Below, piece by piece: positions 1 to 27,848 of a stretch of 64,000 nucleotides of DNA. The DNA is taken from the NCBI GenBank assembly GCA_008921705.1, contig VFFE01007110.1, positions 82,947 to 146,946 of the forward strand, written 5' to 3'. The first letter of the stretch is position 1. Each line of letters begins with the position of its first letter. The DNA comes from Burhinus oedicnemus. Its lineage: Eukaryota > Chordata > Aves > Charadriiformes > Burhinidae. Position numbers and translations under genes: made by a program. The notes under the pieces are model-generated. The model saw nothing but the letters and a program-made list of their open reading frames with translations. It had not been told where the DNA came from and did no database searches.

Positions 1-440
1 CCTGTACGCAGCCCCTTGCGCACATGCAGCCCTGTGCGCACCCCCCCACGCACTGCGCACCCCCCACCACAGCCTTTACGGAGCACCCTCCTTGCACCCT
101 GCAAGCACCCCGCTCCGTACACTGCCTGGGGCACCCCCCCTGCGCCGTACCCCCCTCCCACTGCACCCCTTGCACTGTGCACACACGCACGCACGTGTGC
201 ACACCCCCCCGCCGCAGCCCCCCGCTCCCCACCTTGGCGAGGCTGTGGGTACATGGCGTCCACCCCAGCTCCCGCGCGGTGCCGGTGTCCCGCGGTGCCG
301 GTGTCCCGGGGCAGGAGGGAGACCAGCAGCCCCGGCAAGCAATCAGTGTCACCCAGCGGCACCCAATTTTACAGTGGAAGGAAAAAAAAAGAAAAAAGAA
401 AAAAGAAAGAAAGAAAGAAAAAAAACAACAACAAAAAAAC
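1..440. repeat. Low-complexity C/A-rich tract followed by an A-rich purine tract
   Basis: Positions 1-210 are built from irregular repeats of short CA/CCCC units of the kind gcacaccccc. Positions 376-437 are almost pure A/G followed by A/C, with runs of A broken by single G or C. Long open frames exist here on both strands, but they are proline-, histidine- or lysine-rich products of the biased composition and have no recognisable domain, so I do not call a gene. Confidence 0.75.
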
Positions 441-3400
441 CACCCAGCAGCCTCATTTACGATATGTTTTGCATGAACAATCACAATATTATTTTGTGGT
501 GACTAACTCAAACCTGCGCCCTGGCAGCCGGGAGCTGCCGACCACAGCTTCCTCCGGCCCCGACGCCTGCGTCGGGGAAGCGCAGGGAGGTGACCGGGGC
601 CACGCGACTCCATCATCTGCCTCTCCTCCCGCGGGTCCATCGTGCTGGCGGATGGCACAGGACATGGGATGAGGCTCCGAATAAAGGCACTGGCTGGAGA
701 GAGGGACGGTGCAGGGGGAGCACCCTGGGGCACCCCAGCACGGCACGGGGACGGGAGCTGGTGCATCCTTGGAGCAGCAGCAGCATCACCAGCCGGAGGA
801 AAAACACCCACCACAGCGCAGAGGAGGAGGACTTGGCACAGCCGCCCCTGGGGGCTGAGCTTTGCTGATGGAGCAGGTGCTGGGATGGCACACGGTCCCC
901 CCCCATCCCACCCAGTGTCCCCCGACTCGGGCAGCGGCGCGTGGTGCTTCACCAGCCCAAAAATGGAGGGACTCTTCTCTCCAGCCAACACCTCGCCTTT
1001 CAACACCTCGCCCCCAGCTACTGTGCGAGTGTTGACTCGTGCGTGAAGCCCGAGGACGGCGCTGGCGTCTGCTTTGACACCCAGCCCTTGCGTGAGTCAA
1101 TAAACACCACTATAAAAACACAGATGCCCGACACTTTTGCTAACTCCAGGGCTGGCTGGTGCCATTCGCCTTCTTCCACTGCAAGGCAGGGAATTTTACC
1201 AGCGAAATGAAAATAAACCCCGGTGAAAGCTTGAGGAGCCCTGGTGAAGCAGCCTGGCTTTGGCGGGCAAGCTGTGCCGGCTGAGATCTGAGCAAGCAGC
1301 CCGCAGCGCCTGGGGACATCTTGTCCCCCAGCTGCCGCCGCGAGGGTGTGCCTTTATCAGCTGAGACCGGGGCTCCCCTGCCCTGACACCGCCACCGAGG
1401 CCACCGGCGCCGAGACGGGCTGCAGGGGATGGCTTTGCTGCAAACCTTCGGGGAATCGGCTCCAGTCCCCGCCGGCGTCGGCAGGGCTCATTAGCCCAAA
1501 CGCCTCCTGCTCGCTACTGACGGGGTCACACGCTGCCCAAGTGCCCAGATGATAAATGTGCTCCCAGCTTTTGGGGTGACCTTGCCTTCCGTGATGAATG
1601 CTGCTCCCTCCGCTGGCGCTGGCACCTCTGCCACCATCAGGAGCTGGGCAGAGTGCTGTAATTTCTCTAGATGGATCGCAAAACTGGATCAGAGAGAGCT
1701 GGGAAGGTGGTCCCAGCCGGGTTGTAAACCATCCCTTGCATGAGGTCCAGGGCTGCAATTGCCTTGTCCAGCCCCAAAAGCAGCCCCACACGTGCCTGAT
1801 GTGCAAGGGCCCGGGATGGTCCGACCTGCTGATCTCGCCCGCTGCCGGAGCACCCCTGGCTGCCCTCCTGGCAGCCGCCCCAGCTCTGGCAGCTCTGTTC
1901 CCCATCCCCTTCATGCCGCTCTGACGGGCTGGGAAGGAAAAGGACCTGCGGGTGTTTGTGTGGGAAAAAATAATTTGGGAAATTCATGAGGAAAACTCAT
2001 TAGGGAAAAATTTGAAGGCAGGGAGCAGCAGCAGGAGGGAAAGGCTTGAGGGTCCCTCCTGCCGGCTTGGCAGCACTGTCACCTTTCCACGCTGGCGTCC
2101 CGCCAGTGAGGCAGAAGCAGGGCTGAAAATTAGGCTTGTGCCTCCTTTCCTGGTCCTCCGGCAGCAGTACCCATGGTCCAGAGCTGACGTGGCTCTGCGA
2201 GGGACCACCCGCTTCCCGAGCGCTTCCCTTGGGATCTGGGAGCCACCTGAGTCTTTGCCCGTCTGACAGGGACCGCCAAACGTCCCGGGGGACCCACAGC
2301 GCTGTGGCAGAGCGAGGTGGGGTCTCTTGCAGAGGCCTGAGGGCTGCCAGGGGCACGGGGCCGGCAGGCAGATGCTGCGTCTATTTTCTCCTCCTTGTTC
2401 ATTTTGGTTTCTGTGTGGGTGGCTCATGTGAACAGAAAGGTGATGGGGAAAGCATTGTGCGAGAACAGCCTGTCCTTTCAAACACCTAAATTTAAGCCGG
2501 CGATTTTGGTGAGTTTGCAAGGCTCACGCATGCCCACAATTTTTCGGAGAGCTGCGACAGCCACCAGCTTCATCCCCTATTTCTCCAAGTGCATTTTTCC
2601 CCCGTGAATCATGGCACCAGCCTCCTGGAACAAATCTGTTTCGACTCTGTCCTCGTTCCTATTGTTGTGAACCATCTAAGAGGTATTTGCAGTGAAGCCA
2701 CATCCCAAAGGTCATCTAATTTTCAGCGCTCCGACACAGCACTTGTCAGTGGACATGGATGGAGAGAGGTGGAGTTTGCAAACCCTCCTCTAGCTGCTGC
2801 CTCCGTCCCTGCAGCATTCGTCCCCCAGCCCCTTGGGGACACCGGGTCGGGAATGCCACATCTCAGCCCTCATCCTGCGGCACCGGCAGGTGCTAACAAC
2901 CAATTAGCAAAGCTCCCCTCGGATTACCGCCAGCATTTGTGTCACAGAGATGCCACCAGCCGTAGGGCACTTTTTTGTCTCCCAGATGGAAATTAGAAGG
3001 GAGGAATTAGAGGGGAGGTGGAGAGGGATGAATAATGAGGATGGTGGGGATCCCGTGCCGCCGCAGCATCCCAGTCCCCCAGCAATGGCCAGGACTGGTC
3101 AGACACATCTCCCACCCAGCTCTCCCTCTGCGCTATCCCAGCAGACTGTCACTGCCACCGGGAAGCGTTAGGGAAGGAGGGATGGAGGAAAGGAGACAGT
3201 GCCTAGCTGGGGTGGAAGGACCCCTGACGCTGCCAGCACAGCCCCAGCGAGCTGAAAACCCCCAGTATCGCAGGGAAAAACCATCCCCAAAACACCCCCC
3301 CGACAAGCAGCTGCCCACCAAACCCATTTTTAACTATACAACACACCAACGGAAAAAAGTGACTTCTTCTTCTCCAGCCCGTTGCGATAAATGTTGTTTC

Positions 3401-4094
3401 ACTTGGCGCTGGCTGATAAAATCAAGTTTAAGCCACACGCGTTAAATGCGAGGCTTTATCTGAGCTGGGTTTGGAGCCTGACCTTTACCGCGGCGCGGTG
3501 CCGCGCTCGCTGCCGAGCGCCGCCGGCTTTCAGCCCCGGGAACACGGGAGCAGACGCAGCACCCAAGGCACCTCCGAGGAGGCACCGAGGGCCAGGGAAG
3601 AAGAGAGAGGAGGGAGAGGAGGAGGTTTTCCTGGCCGGGGATGGGAGGAAGGGCTGGAGGGGCTCGGGGCTGGACAGGCTGCCCGGCAGAGCGAGGTGAG
3701 CAGGCGGCACACGTGGGTTACGGCAGCCTGCGCCAGGGCAGACAGCTGGGCACAGATGTGGTGAGAGCAGCCGTGGGACGTGCACCGAGCTGCCACCGGG
3801 CTCAGGCACCTGCGGGTGACGTCACCAGCACCGAAAAGCCCCAAAACCTGCCCACCCCCACCCCTCTCCCACCCAAAGGGTGACTCTGTTGAAACGACCA
3901 GGCATCACCTTCCCCGCGCCTCAGGTCCACATCCCCTGTGTCAGACAGGGACCAAACCTGGGTCTTCCATATCCCAGGTGAGCATTGAGTCACTGAATTT
4001 AAAAAAGAACAAAAGAACAAAACAAAATAGAGCCATTACTCTTCCACCAGCTTGCTTTGTGTCCCTAGAGGCTACTAGGAACATGCAAAGGTTT

Positions 4095-4118
4095 TATATA
4101 TATATATATATATATATA
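4095..4118. repeat. (TA)n microsatellite
   Basis: About twelve uninterrupted TA units, followed by A- and T-runs to about 4143. Confidence 0.95.
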
Positions 4119-5827
4119 AAAATAGGATTTTTTTAAAAAAAAGATGTATGTGTTTGTTAAAGAAACATCTAAACCACCCCTATGTAGGATGTTGTTATTC
4201 TTCACCCATCCACAGTGGTGATGGTGACATGGTGATGGACCAAGGGACGGTCCCTCAGCAGCAGCAGCCTCTTCCAGAGGCAGCGGTGGCTGAGAACGGT
4301 CCTGTCGTGACCTGAGTGGCCCCTGGGCCAGGGCTGGGGCATTCCCTAGGGGAGGGTCGCTTTGATTACCGCACTGGCCTGAGGTAATTTGTTACCTGGT
4401 TAATGGACATTTCACGCTGGGTGAAGTTACTCGTTGTTCCTAGTGGGGCTGAGTGACATTGCCTTGGGTGACATTAATGCCTCACCTGTACAGGAACCAG
4501 GACCACTGCTTTGTTAGCATGCGTCTAACTAATTAGTGAGGTGCCTGCAACTTTGAACAACCTCAACCTTTTTGTTTTAACGGCTTAAACATTGCAATTA
4601 ACAAATTTGGCCTCTGCCAAGCGATGGTAGGGAGATGTTGCTGGCAGCAAGGGCTCAACCAGGGGTACTTGGTGATGGGTTGCCACCAGCAAGCAATGGA
4701 GGACCTGGGAGAGAGCAAGCCCCAGACCCCGGCTGGGGGCCCTAGCTTGCCACCGAGGCGCGGTACAATGGCAAAGGGTGAAAAGTGAGTAAACTTGGGT
4801 TTTCTGAAGAAGAAAAAGCGAGCCACCCACGCGCCAGGAAATCTCTCCTCTCCGTGTGGGTGGTGGAGGCCCCAAGATGAGTTATCTCTAAAGGGCGACT
4901 CTGGGGATACCTAGAGATCTTCATCAGTGTGGATTTGGCGTGCACTGAGGAGGAAATATCAGTGTCGCCAGCTGGGGCTTTGGGTCGTTGTGTTGTTTTT
5001 TTCAAAGATCTTTTTTAGCAGCTTATTTTAAAATTGGTTAGAAAATAGGAGCCTCCACCCCCCCAGGTCGACTCTCCGTGGACCCATTCCCACGGCTGTC
5101 AACGCCGCCTGGCCCCTGCTGGGATGGTTTTACCCTTTGTCCCTCCTGCTTTGCCATAGGATGCTTGTGCAAGGGAATGGCAGGAGCAGGTGCCTGGCAT
5201 GGGGGCTTCTCTTGAAGGCTATTTAATGGACAACAACAGGGCATGGGCAATCTGAACCTGACCCTGCACCAGCAGGGGCAGACAGCAACCCTTCAGCCAC
5301 CCTCACCAGCCACCCCATCTCAGACCTCTGTCCCTCACCGGGGATCAGCTATAACAATTTGTAGCAAAACTAAGAGCCCAGAATGATAAAATCAAGGTGA
5401 GTGCAAGCAAAAATCCCACCCGACGCATCCCTGCAGGCATCCTCAGAGCTCACACCTATGCCCGGCTTCCCTCGGATGCTCTTAGCCATTGAGCAGTGCT
5501 TGCAGGCAGATGGGATGCTTGCCAAGGGAGGAGGGATGCACGGCAAGTTATAGCTAACACCTATCTACCATATGTAACGATGTGAAACTTCTACACCCAC
5601 GCGAGCTCCTTCTCCACTCGCAGGGGGGCTGACATTTAAGCTGCAGAGGCTCCCGCACAGCTGGTGGGGACACACCTGTACCACAGCTGAAAAAAAAAAT
5701 CACTACCCTGAGGTGGGGCAGGCAGAAATTCACATTAATTACGGGCAAACACGCAGGTAAAAACTCCATCATGCTCATAACGCAGTGTTATATGCGTACA
5801 ATGCTGTGTTAGGAGACGAGGAACTAA

Positions 5828-5841
5828 ATATATATATATAT
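5828..5841. repeat. Short (AT)n microsatellite
   Basis: Seven uninterrupted AT units in otherwise mixed sequence. Confidence 0.85.
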
Positions 5842-8800
5842 TTACTACATGTATAAAAACCTGAGCCTGGCAGAGATTTTTGCCTGGACAGAGAACAGCT
5901 GGCTCCAGCTCAGCTCGTAAGAAAACTAAACGAAGAAGGAAGGGGGGAAAAAAAAGGCAACCCCAGCACTGAATGTTTATATTTCCACCAGCTACAAGGA
6001 GGTTGCTCCAGCTGATCTGCCTCACGGTGCAACTTGCTACGGCTCACTTGTTAACCAGCTGCTTCATGTCAAACCCCAAGGCTTTCCCATACGCCACAGA
6101 AAGTCTAACAAGAGGCAAAGCAGGCTGCGTTGAAGGGTAATCCGAGAGCTATTTGCCATAAAGGCAGGCACAGGAGCCCCAGCTGCAGGGAGATGCTCCC
6201 TGCTGCTGGAAGGAAACAACCCACGTTGCTGTGTGACACGGAAAAGGTTTTCCCAAAGCGAGGAAGGAGCAGTGCTGCCGGGTCTCCCAAAACTGCAGGC
6301 AGGTGGACAGGCATCGCGGGGCCCAGGCATGCAGCACCGAATCCTACAGGGAGGCATCGGTCCAGGGCAGGTTTGCTGCGGGCAGTAGGGAGAAGAGCAA
6401 GAGCATGATGTGAGACCCGGCAGGAACAAATAAACAGCGTAACAGTGAATTACCCTAAATGACACATTTGCTGGGGTCAACGCCCCTCCCACTGCTACAG
6501 GCTTTTCTACAGTGCAGTTGGATTTATGAAAACAACAGGAGAAGCGTTTCCAGTACCTCTGCACAGAGAGCAGCCCGTGATTCCAGTTTGCTGCACGGCC
6601 GCCTTCCCCTCCACGGTCCCCAGGCCACAACAGCAAACCCTACGAAAACCAACCCATCCGCCCCTGCTTGCGGCGAGCCCAGCATCCCTGCCCTTCCTCA
6701 GCATCCAGAGCTGCATCGGCTGGCCCGGGCTTAGCTCACCTACCCAACCAGGGGACAGTTTTCAAGTTGAACAATTTAAGTAGAGAAAAATATTTATGAA
6801 AGATAAGATTTATCAAAGTCTGTTGTTTGTCTCCCTCCTGTGGATAGATGCACAAATAAATTTAACGCCCTCGCCTTCCCCAGGGCTCTGTGTGGGGACG
6901 ACAGCACCTTTCAGAAAGAGCTGGTGGGACATCGGTGACAAGAGGAAAGTTGAACGCCCACTTTTTAGGAGTACGAGGCTCTGAATTATTAACAAACTTT
7001 TTAGTATCATTTTTGCATATAGGATCGAGAGCTGCTCCCATCTACCCAAAAGCTTTAAAACAGCCTCGGTCCTACTGATTAAACATCCTTTTTTCCATCC
7101 TCTTCACAGGATTACAAATCAGGGCACGGGGATGCAGAATAACTGCATCCTGTGGGCTGCGGTGGTACAGTGAACTCCTCCAGAGCCCCCCGAAGCGTGC
7201 CATGCAGGTCCCACCACAGGAGCACTCTCCAGCCTCTGCATGGATTAAGTCCACACGTCGCTCATATGCAGTTTGAGCTTGGAGGATTTGCAGGCAGCAA
7301 AGCCAGGCTGATGAAGTCGAAATGCAGTATCTTTGCATGCTGCGCACACACAGAGCACTGATTTCCCCATGCAGCGCTGCTGGTTCCCCTCTCCCCCATA
7401 CGTTATCTTCCTTACGTGTCGCTCCAGGTCCCATAACTCCTGGTTACAGCTCCCCAGTTTATCCACAGACAGGAATAAGGTCCTCAGCCAGAGAAGCATC
7501 TTGGTGCTGGGACCATCCCGCAACCCTGGCTTCTCAGCAGCACGTTGTGCCACACGGCATCCATTATTCACTGTTCGATGCAGAGCACTCCCAGCCTGTG
7601 AGGAGCAAAGCCCTGTATGTATTTATTCCCCAAGATCCATTGGCAGCCACAGAGGTTCGAGCAAAGGTAGCAATAAGCTGCAGTGCAACTTTCACATGGC
7701 TGGCACAGCTCGCCCCAACATTGGGCAGCCAGGGAGATTTTGCCACCACATGGGAATCCCAGAAGAGGAGGTGGAAGGCAGGTCAGGTCCAGCTAGGAAG
7801 CTCTCCAAAGCGATCACAGTTGTGGCTCCAGAGAAAGGTCATGCAGACTAGTTTTAAGCAGCAAGTCCCAGCTTAGCAATGCCGAAGGATGTGGAGAAAC
7901 AAAAAGAAAACTCACTCCATGGCAAGGGGAGCTCGAGAGGTACCGTCCATCTTTTGCAGTACCTATCAGCCATGTCCAGCTGTTCCCAGCATCCTTTTAA
8001 ATGTTCAGCTGCAAGAATGAATCCAGGAAACAAGTTTTGCTTTGAAGCCAGCCAAGCAGAGAAAAACTCCACCCGAGACGTCTGTTTGGTGTGAGTCAAT
8101 GCAGAGATGCTGCTCCAAAGAAGCAATGTCCATTCTCACCCAAGAGCGCAGCCTTTGCTCCCAAGCCAAGGAAGACAGCCCAGTGCAGATGCCGCAGTGG
8201 AGCTGGTGTGTTCAAGGTGCCTGCTAGATTTCTTTGGAGTTCGTGTAATTCAGGTAATTCAAGTTATTTTGACAATTGACAAAATAGCTATAAAGTCAAG
8301 CCAACCTCATGCAAACTCAAGTGAGCAACTTGTGAAGGCAGCGACAATTCCGTGCGTTGGTGTATGGCCACTGTAGCTAAGAAACATAAAAATAGATAAA
8401 AAGGAATAGGGGACACTTTCAAAGGAACGCTTTCCTGGCATTTTCCCCGGAGTATTTGCACAATATTCTCCCACAGTAAAGGAAAACAAAACCTCATAAT
8501 GAACAGAAAACGACACTTTCAATTCCAGTAACGAGAGACATTCACTTCTTGGTTTTCCCCCCCCATCTCTAATAATTGTGTTGTGGCCAGTCAGAAGTGA
8601 ATTTAACAAAAGCAGCAAGTATGATTTCAGTCTTGTCTAATTCAAATCTAATCTGCAAACCTCCATTTCTTTCAACCTAGAAGCTCCTGAAAGGGTAGAG
8701 CAGGAGGGCTGTGAATGTAGGAGCTTCAAACCTCAAAGAATTGCAATAACAGCGCTCGGAGTGCTGTTGCTCATCTGCATGTTCGTCCCATCACTGACTC

Positions 8801-9517
8801 AAAACAGCATTTCCTCCTATTCATTATCTGCAGTGACTCTTTTGGGAGAAGAGACACCTACAGAAAACCTGTCCTCCTTCCACCTACTATCCATGGGTTT
8901 TCTCCTGATCAGATGTAGAAAGCTACATGAGTTAACACTGTCATAGCCCATGTTACGTACACGCTATTTCCCTTCTAATTGCTCTCTTCTCTTAGAAGAG
9001 ATGCTGAAGTCTTGCACAATGGTAGGGTCTCAGTCTAGAATTACATTCCCATTTCCAACAACTTGCTCCTCCCCAAAGGCCTCCTCACCATTCTTCGTCA
9101 TCCTCAAGACCTCACATACACTTTATATTTCAAAGACCAGCCTGCCCTTCACCTGGCTGGACTGCATTTATCACCCGTATGCTTTCTGGGCTCGACACGA
9201 GAGCTAAGGGTTGCCAGCGTAGTTGGTCTGAACTCAGCATTGACCTTGCTTTCAGGTCAAGGTCCCTTCAACATGAATGATTCAATGGTCTCCCTCAAAA
9301 ATCCCAGGGGTCCTTGAAAGCAATTACTTCATCTGTATGATACTTTTCACCAGCTTTTTTCCCCCCCCTTAGAAATATACAATATCATGGCAACTGTCTA
9401 CAGTCTCCAGCATGCCCACACCTCCCAAACTGGACAAGTTAATATCAGCGTAATTTTTTTTTCCACAAAAGCATAGGAAGATGCGAGTTATCATTCCTGA
9501 AGTTAATCCTAAGAACA

Positions 9518-9523
9518 TTTATT
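9518..9523 (-). terminator. BUB1: BUB1 polyadenylation signal AATAAA
   Basis: The plus strand reads tttatt, which is AATAAA on the minus strand, 75 bp after the BUB1 stop codon. It is the first canonical hexamer in the right orientation and implies a short 3' UTR. The cleavage site itself cannot be seen. Confidence 0.65.
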
Positions 9524-9597
9524 TTTACAACAAGTTATTACAAAAAGATTTCACATCAATAAAATGCCAGTCCTCAGTAACTGTGCAAACTAAGTGC

Positions 9598-26966
<17,369 letters not shown>

Positions 26967-27120
26967 CCTCCGTCCGCCCCAACCGCCGCCGCTGCCGATT
27001 CAAACCCGCCGCGCAGGCGCGCCGCGGGCCTGCGCCGCCTTCTCATTGGTCGCCACGCTCCGCCAATCCCGCCCGCTTCCGCCGGGAGACCACGCTTCCT
27101 TTATCATGCCATTGGGTGGC
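26967..27120 (-). promoter_or_regulatory. BUB1: BUB1 promoter with CHR and CCAAT boxes
   Basis: Directly upstream of the BUB1 start the minus strand carries GGCGGGTTTGAA (27010-26999). This is a CHR element (TTTGAA) with an adjacent GC-rich site, placed as in many G2/M genes bound by MuvB and DREAM. CCAAT boxes lie at 27045-27049 (minus), 27063-27067 (plus) and 27111-27115 (minus), suited to NF-Y. No TATA box lies at the usual distance. The layout fits late cell-cycle expression. Confidence 0.7.
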
Positions 27121-27480
27121 CGCGCGGCCCCGCCCACTGGGCCGGGGCTGCTCCCGCCATCCGCGGCGCCAGGTGGGGCGGAGGCGGCGGGGGGACAGAA
27201 AATCACTATATAAAATAATAAGTTCCGATTTAGCAAAGCTAAAGGTCGCATAGGGCAGGTCTAGACAGCGCTATTCGCTGTACCTTGGTCTTGGTGAGCA
27301 AGAGCTGTCTACAAACGAACATGGAGGCGATAGCGGGCTGCCCCGTCTTTACATGGGTCAGTAACCGCGTCCAGGGCTTCGTGCCTCTTAACAGCCCACG
27401 AGGGTGAGGATATGCTGCAGCACACCCAGCCCGCTCCCATCATTAATGCTACGAAAACTGGTCATTTTCTCAGACTGCTG
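27121..27480. other. Intergenic gap between TPCN3 3' end and BUB1 promoter
   Basis: CpG-rich to about 27195, then A/T-richer. A TATA-like ctatataaaataa lies near 27206-27220. A short plus-strand frame starts at 27321 and meets a donor-like gtgagg before its stop near 27405, but no downstream exon was found. I see no supported gene. Confidence 0.4.
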
Positions 27481-27482
27481 AA

Positions 27483-27508
27483 TTTAATGTACTCAAGAGC
27501 TGTTTAAT
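27483..27508 (-). terminator. TPCN3: Candidate TPCN3 polyadenylation signals (ATTAAA)
   Basis: The plus strand reads tttaat at 27503-27508 and 27483-27488, which is ATTAAA on the minus strand, about 345-365 bp past the TPCN3 stop. No AATAAA was found nearer. ATTAAA is the commonest variant hexamer, so the 3' UTR probably ends near here, about 500 bp before BUB1 begins. Confidence 0.4.
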
Positions 27509-27848
27509 TCAGCTTATGGTGGTCCATATACGCATATAGAAGTGCTGTAATACAAGGTTCCAGTTACAAGTAGGTATTTCATAACATACTGAATACGGCA
27601 CCGTTACTCGACTGGCACAGTCAGATACATCACTCTCCTTCTGCTTTCAATGAGAGTATTTCCAGTTTCAACATTTATACCGGACTTTACATGAGATAAA
27701 GCTCCTTTTTTACATGATGAAGCCGTTTCTGGCATCAGCTGCCCCTTCCACTGAGTGACCTGGCCCCCACACGTGTGAAGGCAGCCGGCCAGGGAACACT
27801 CGAGACCCAGGCAGCTGAGAATGAGCTTCTCCTCGTCAACTGCCCCCA

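Larger units (their letters stand above)
441..9500. other. Gene-empty stretch downstream of BUB1
   Basis: I find no exon here that pairs a recognisable protein with splice sites, on either strand. Positions 1-4000 are GC-rich, with a small CpG-dense patch near 3485-3560; the rest is more mixed. Scattered AATAAA hexamers (for example near 678 and 1098 on the plus strand) have no supported gene upstream of them. Simple AT repeats occur at 4095-4118 and 5828-5841. The stretch may hold non-coding transcripts or regulatory elements, but nothing seen here proves it. Confidence 0.5.

Noticed and set aside
16..672. Long overlapping open frames (up to 218 codons) in the GC-rich start of the window
   Set aside because: They occur in several frames at once, are proline/histidine-rich then lysine-rich following the base composition, and show no domain or splice structure.
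6064..6636. Minus-strand open frame of 190 codons
   Set aside because: No recognisable motif, no splice context, and shorter overlapping frames in the same place. Kept as non-coding.
27321..27405. Short plus-strand frame with a donor-like end, possible divergent partner of BUB1
   Set aside because: No downstream exon or homology could be found, and it overlaps the probable TPCN3 3' flank.
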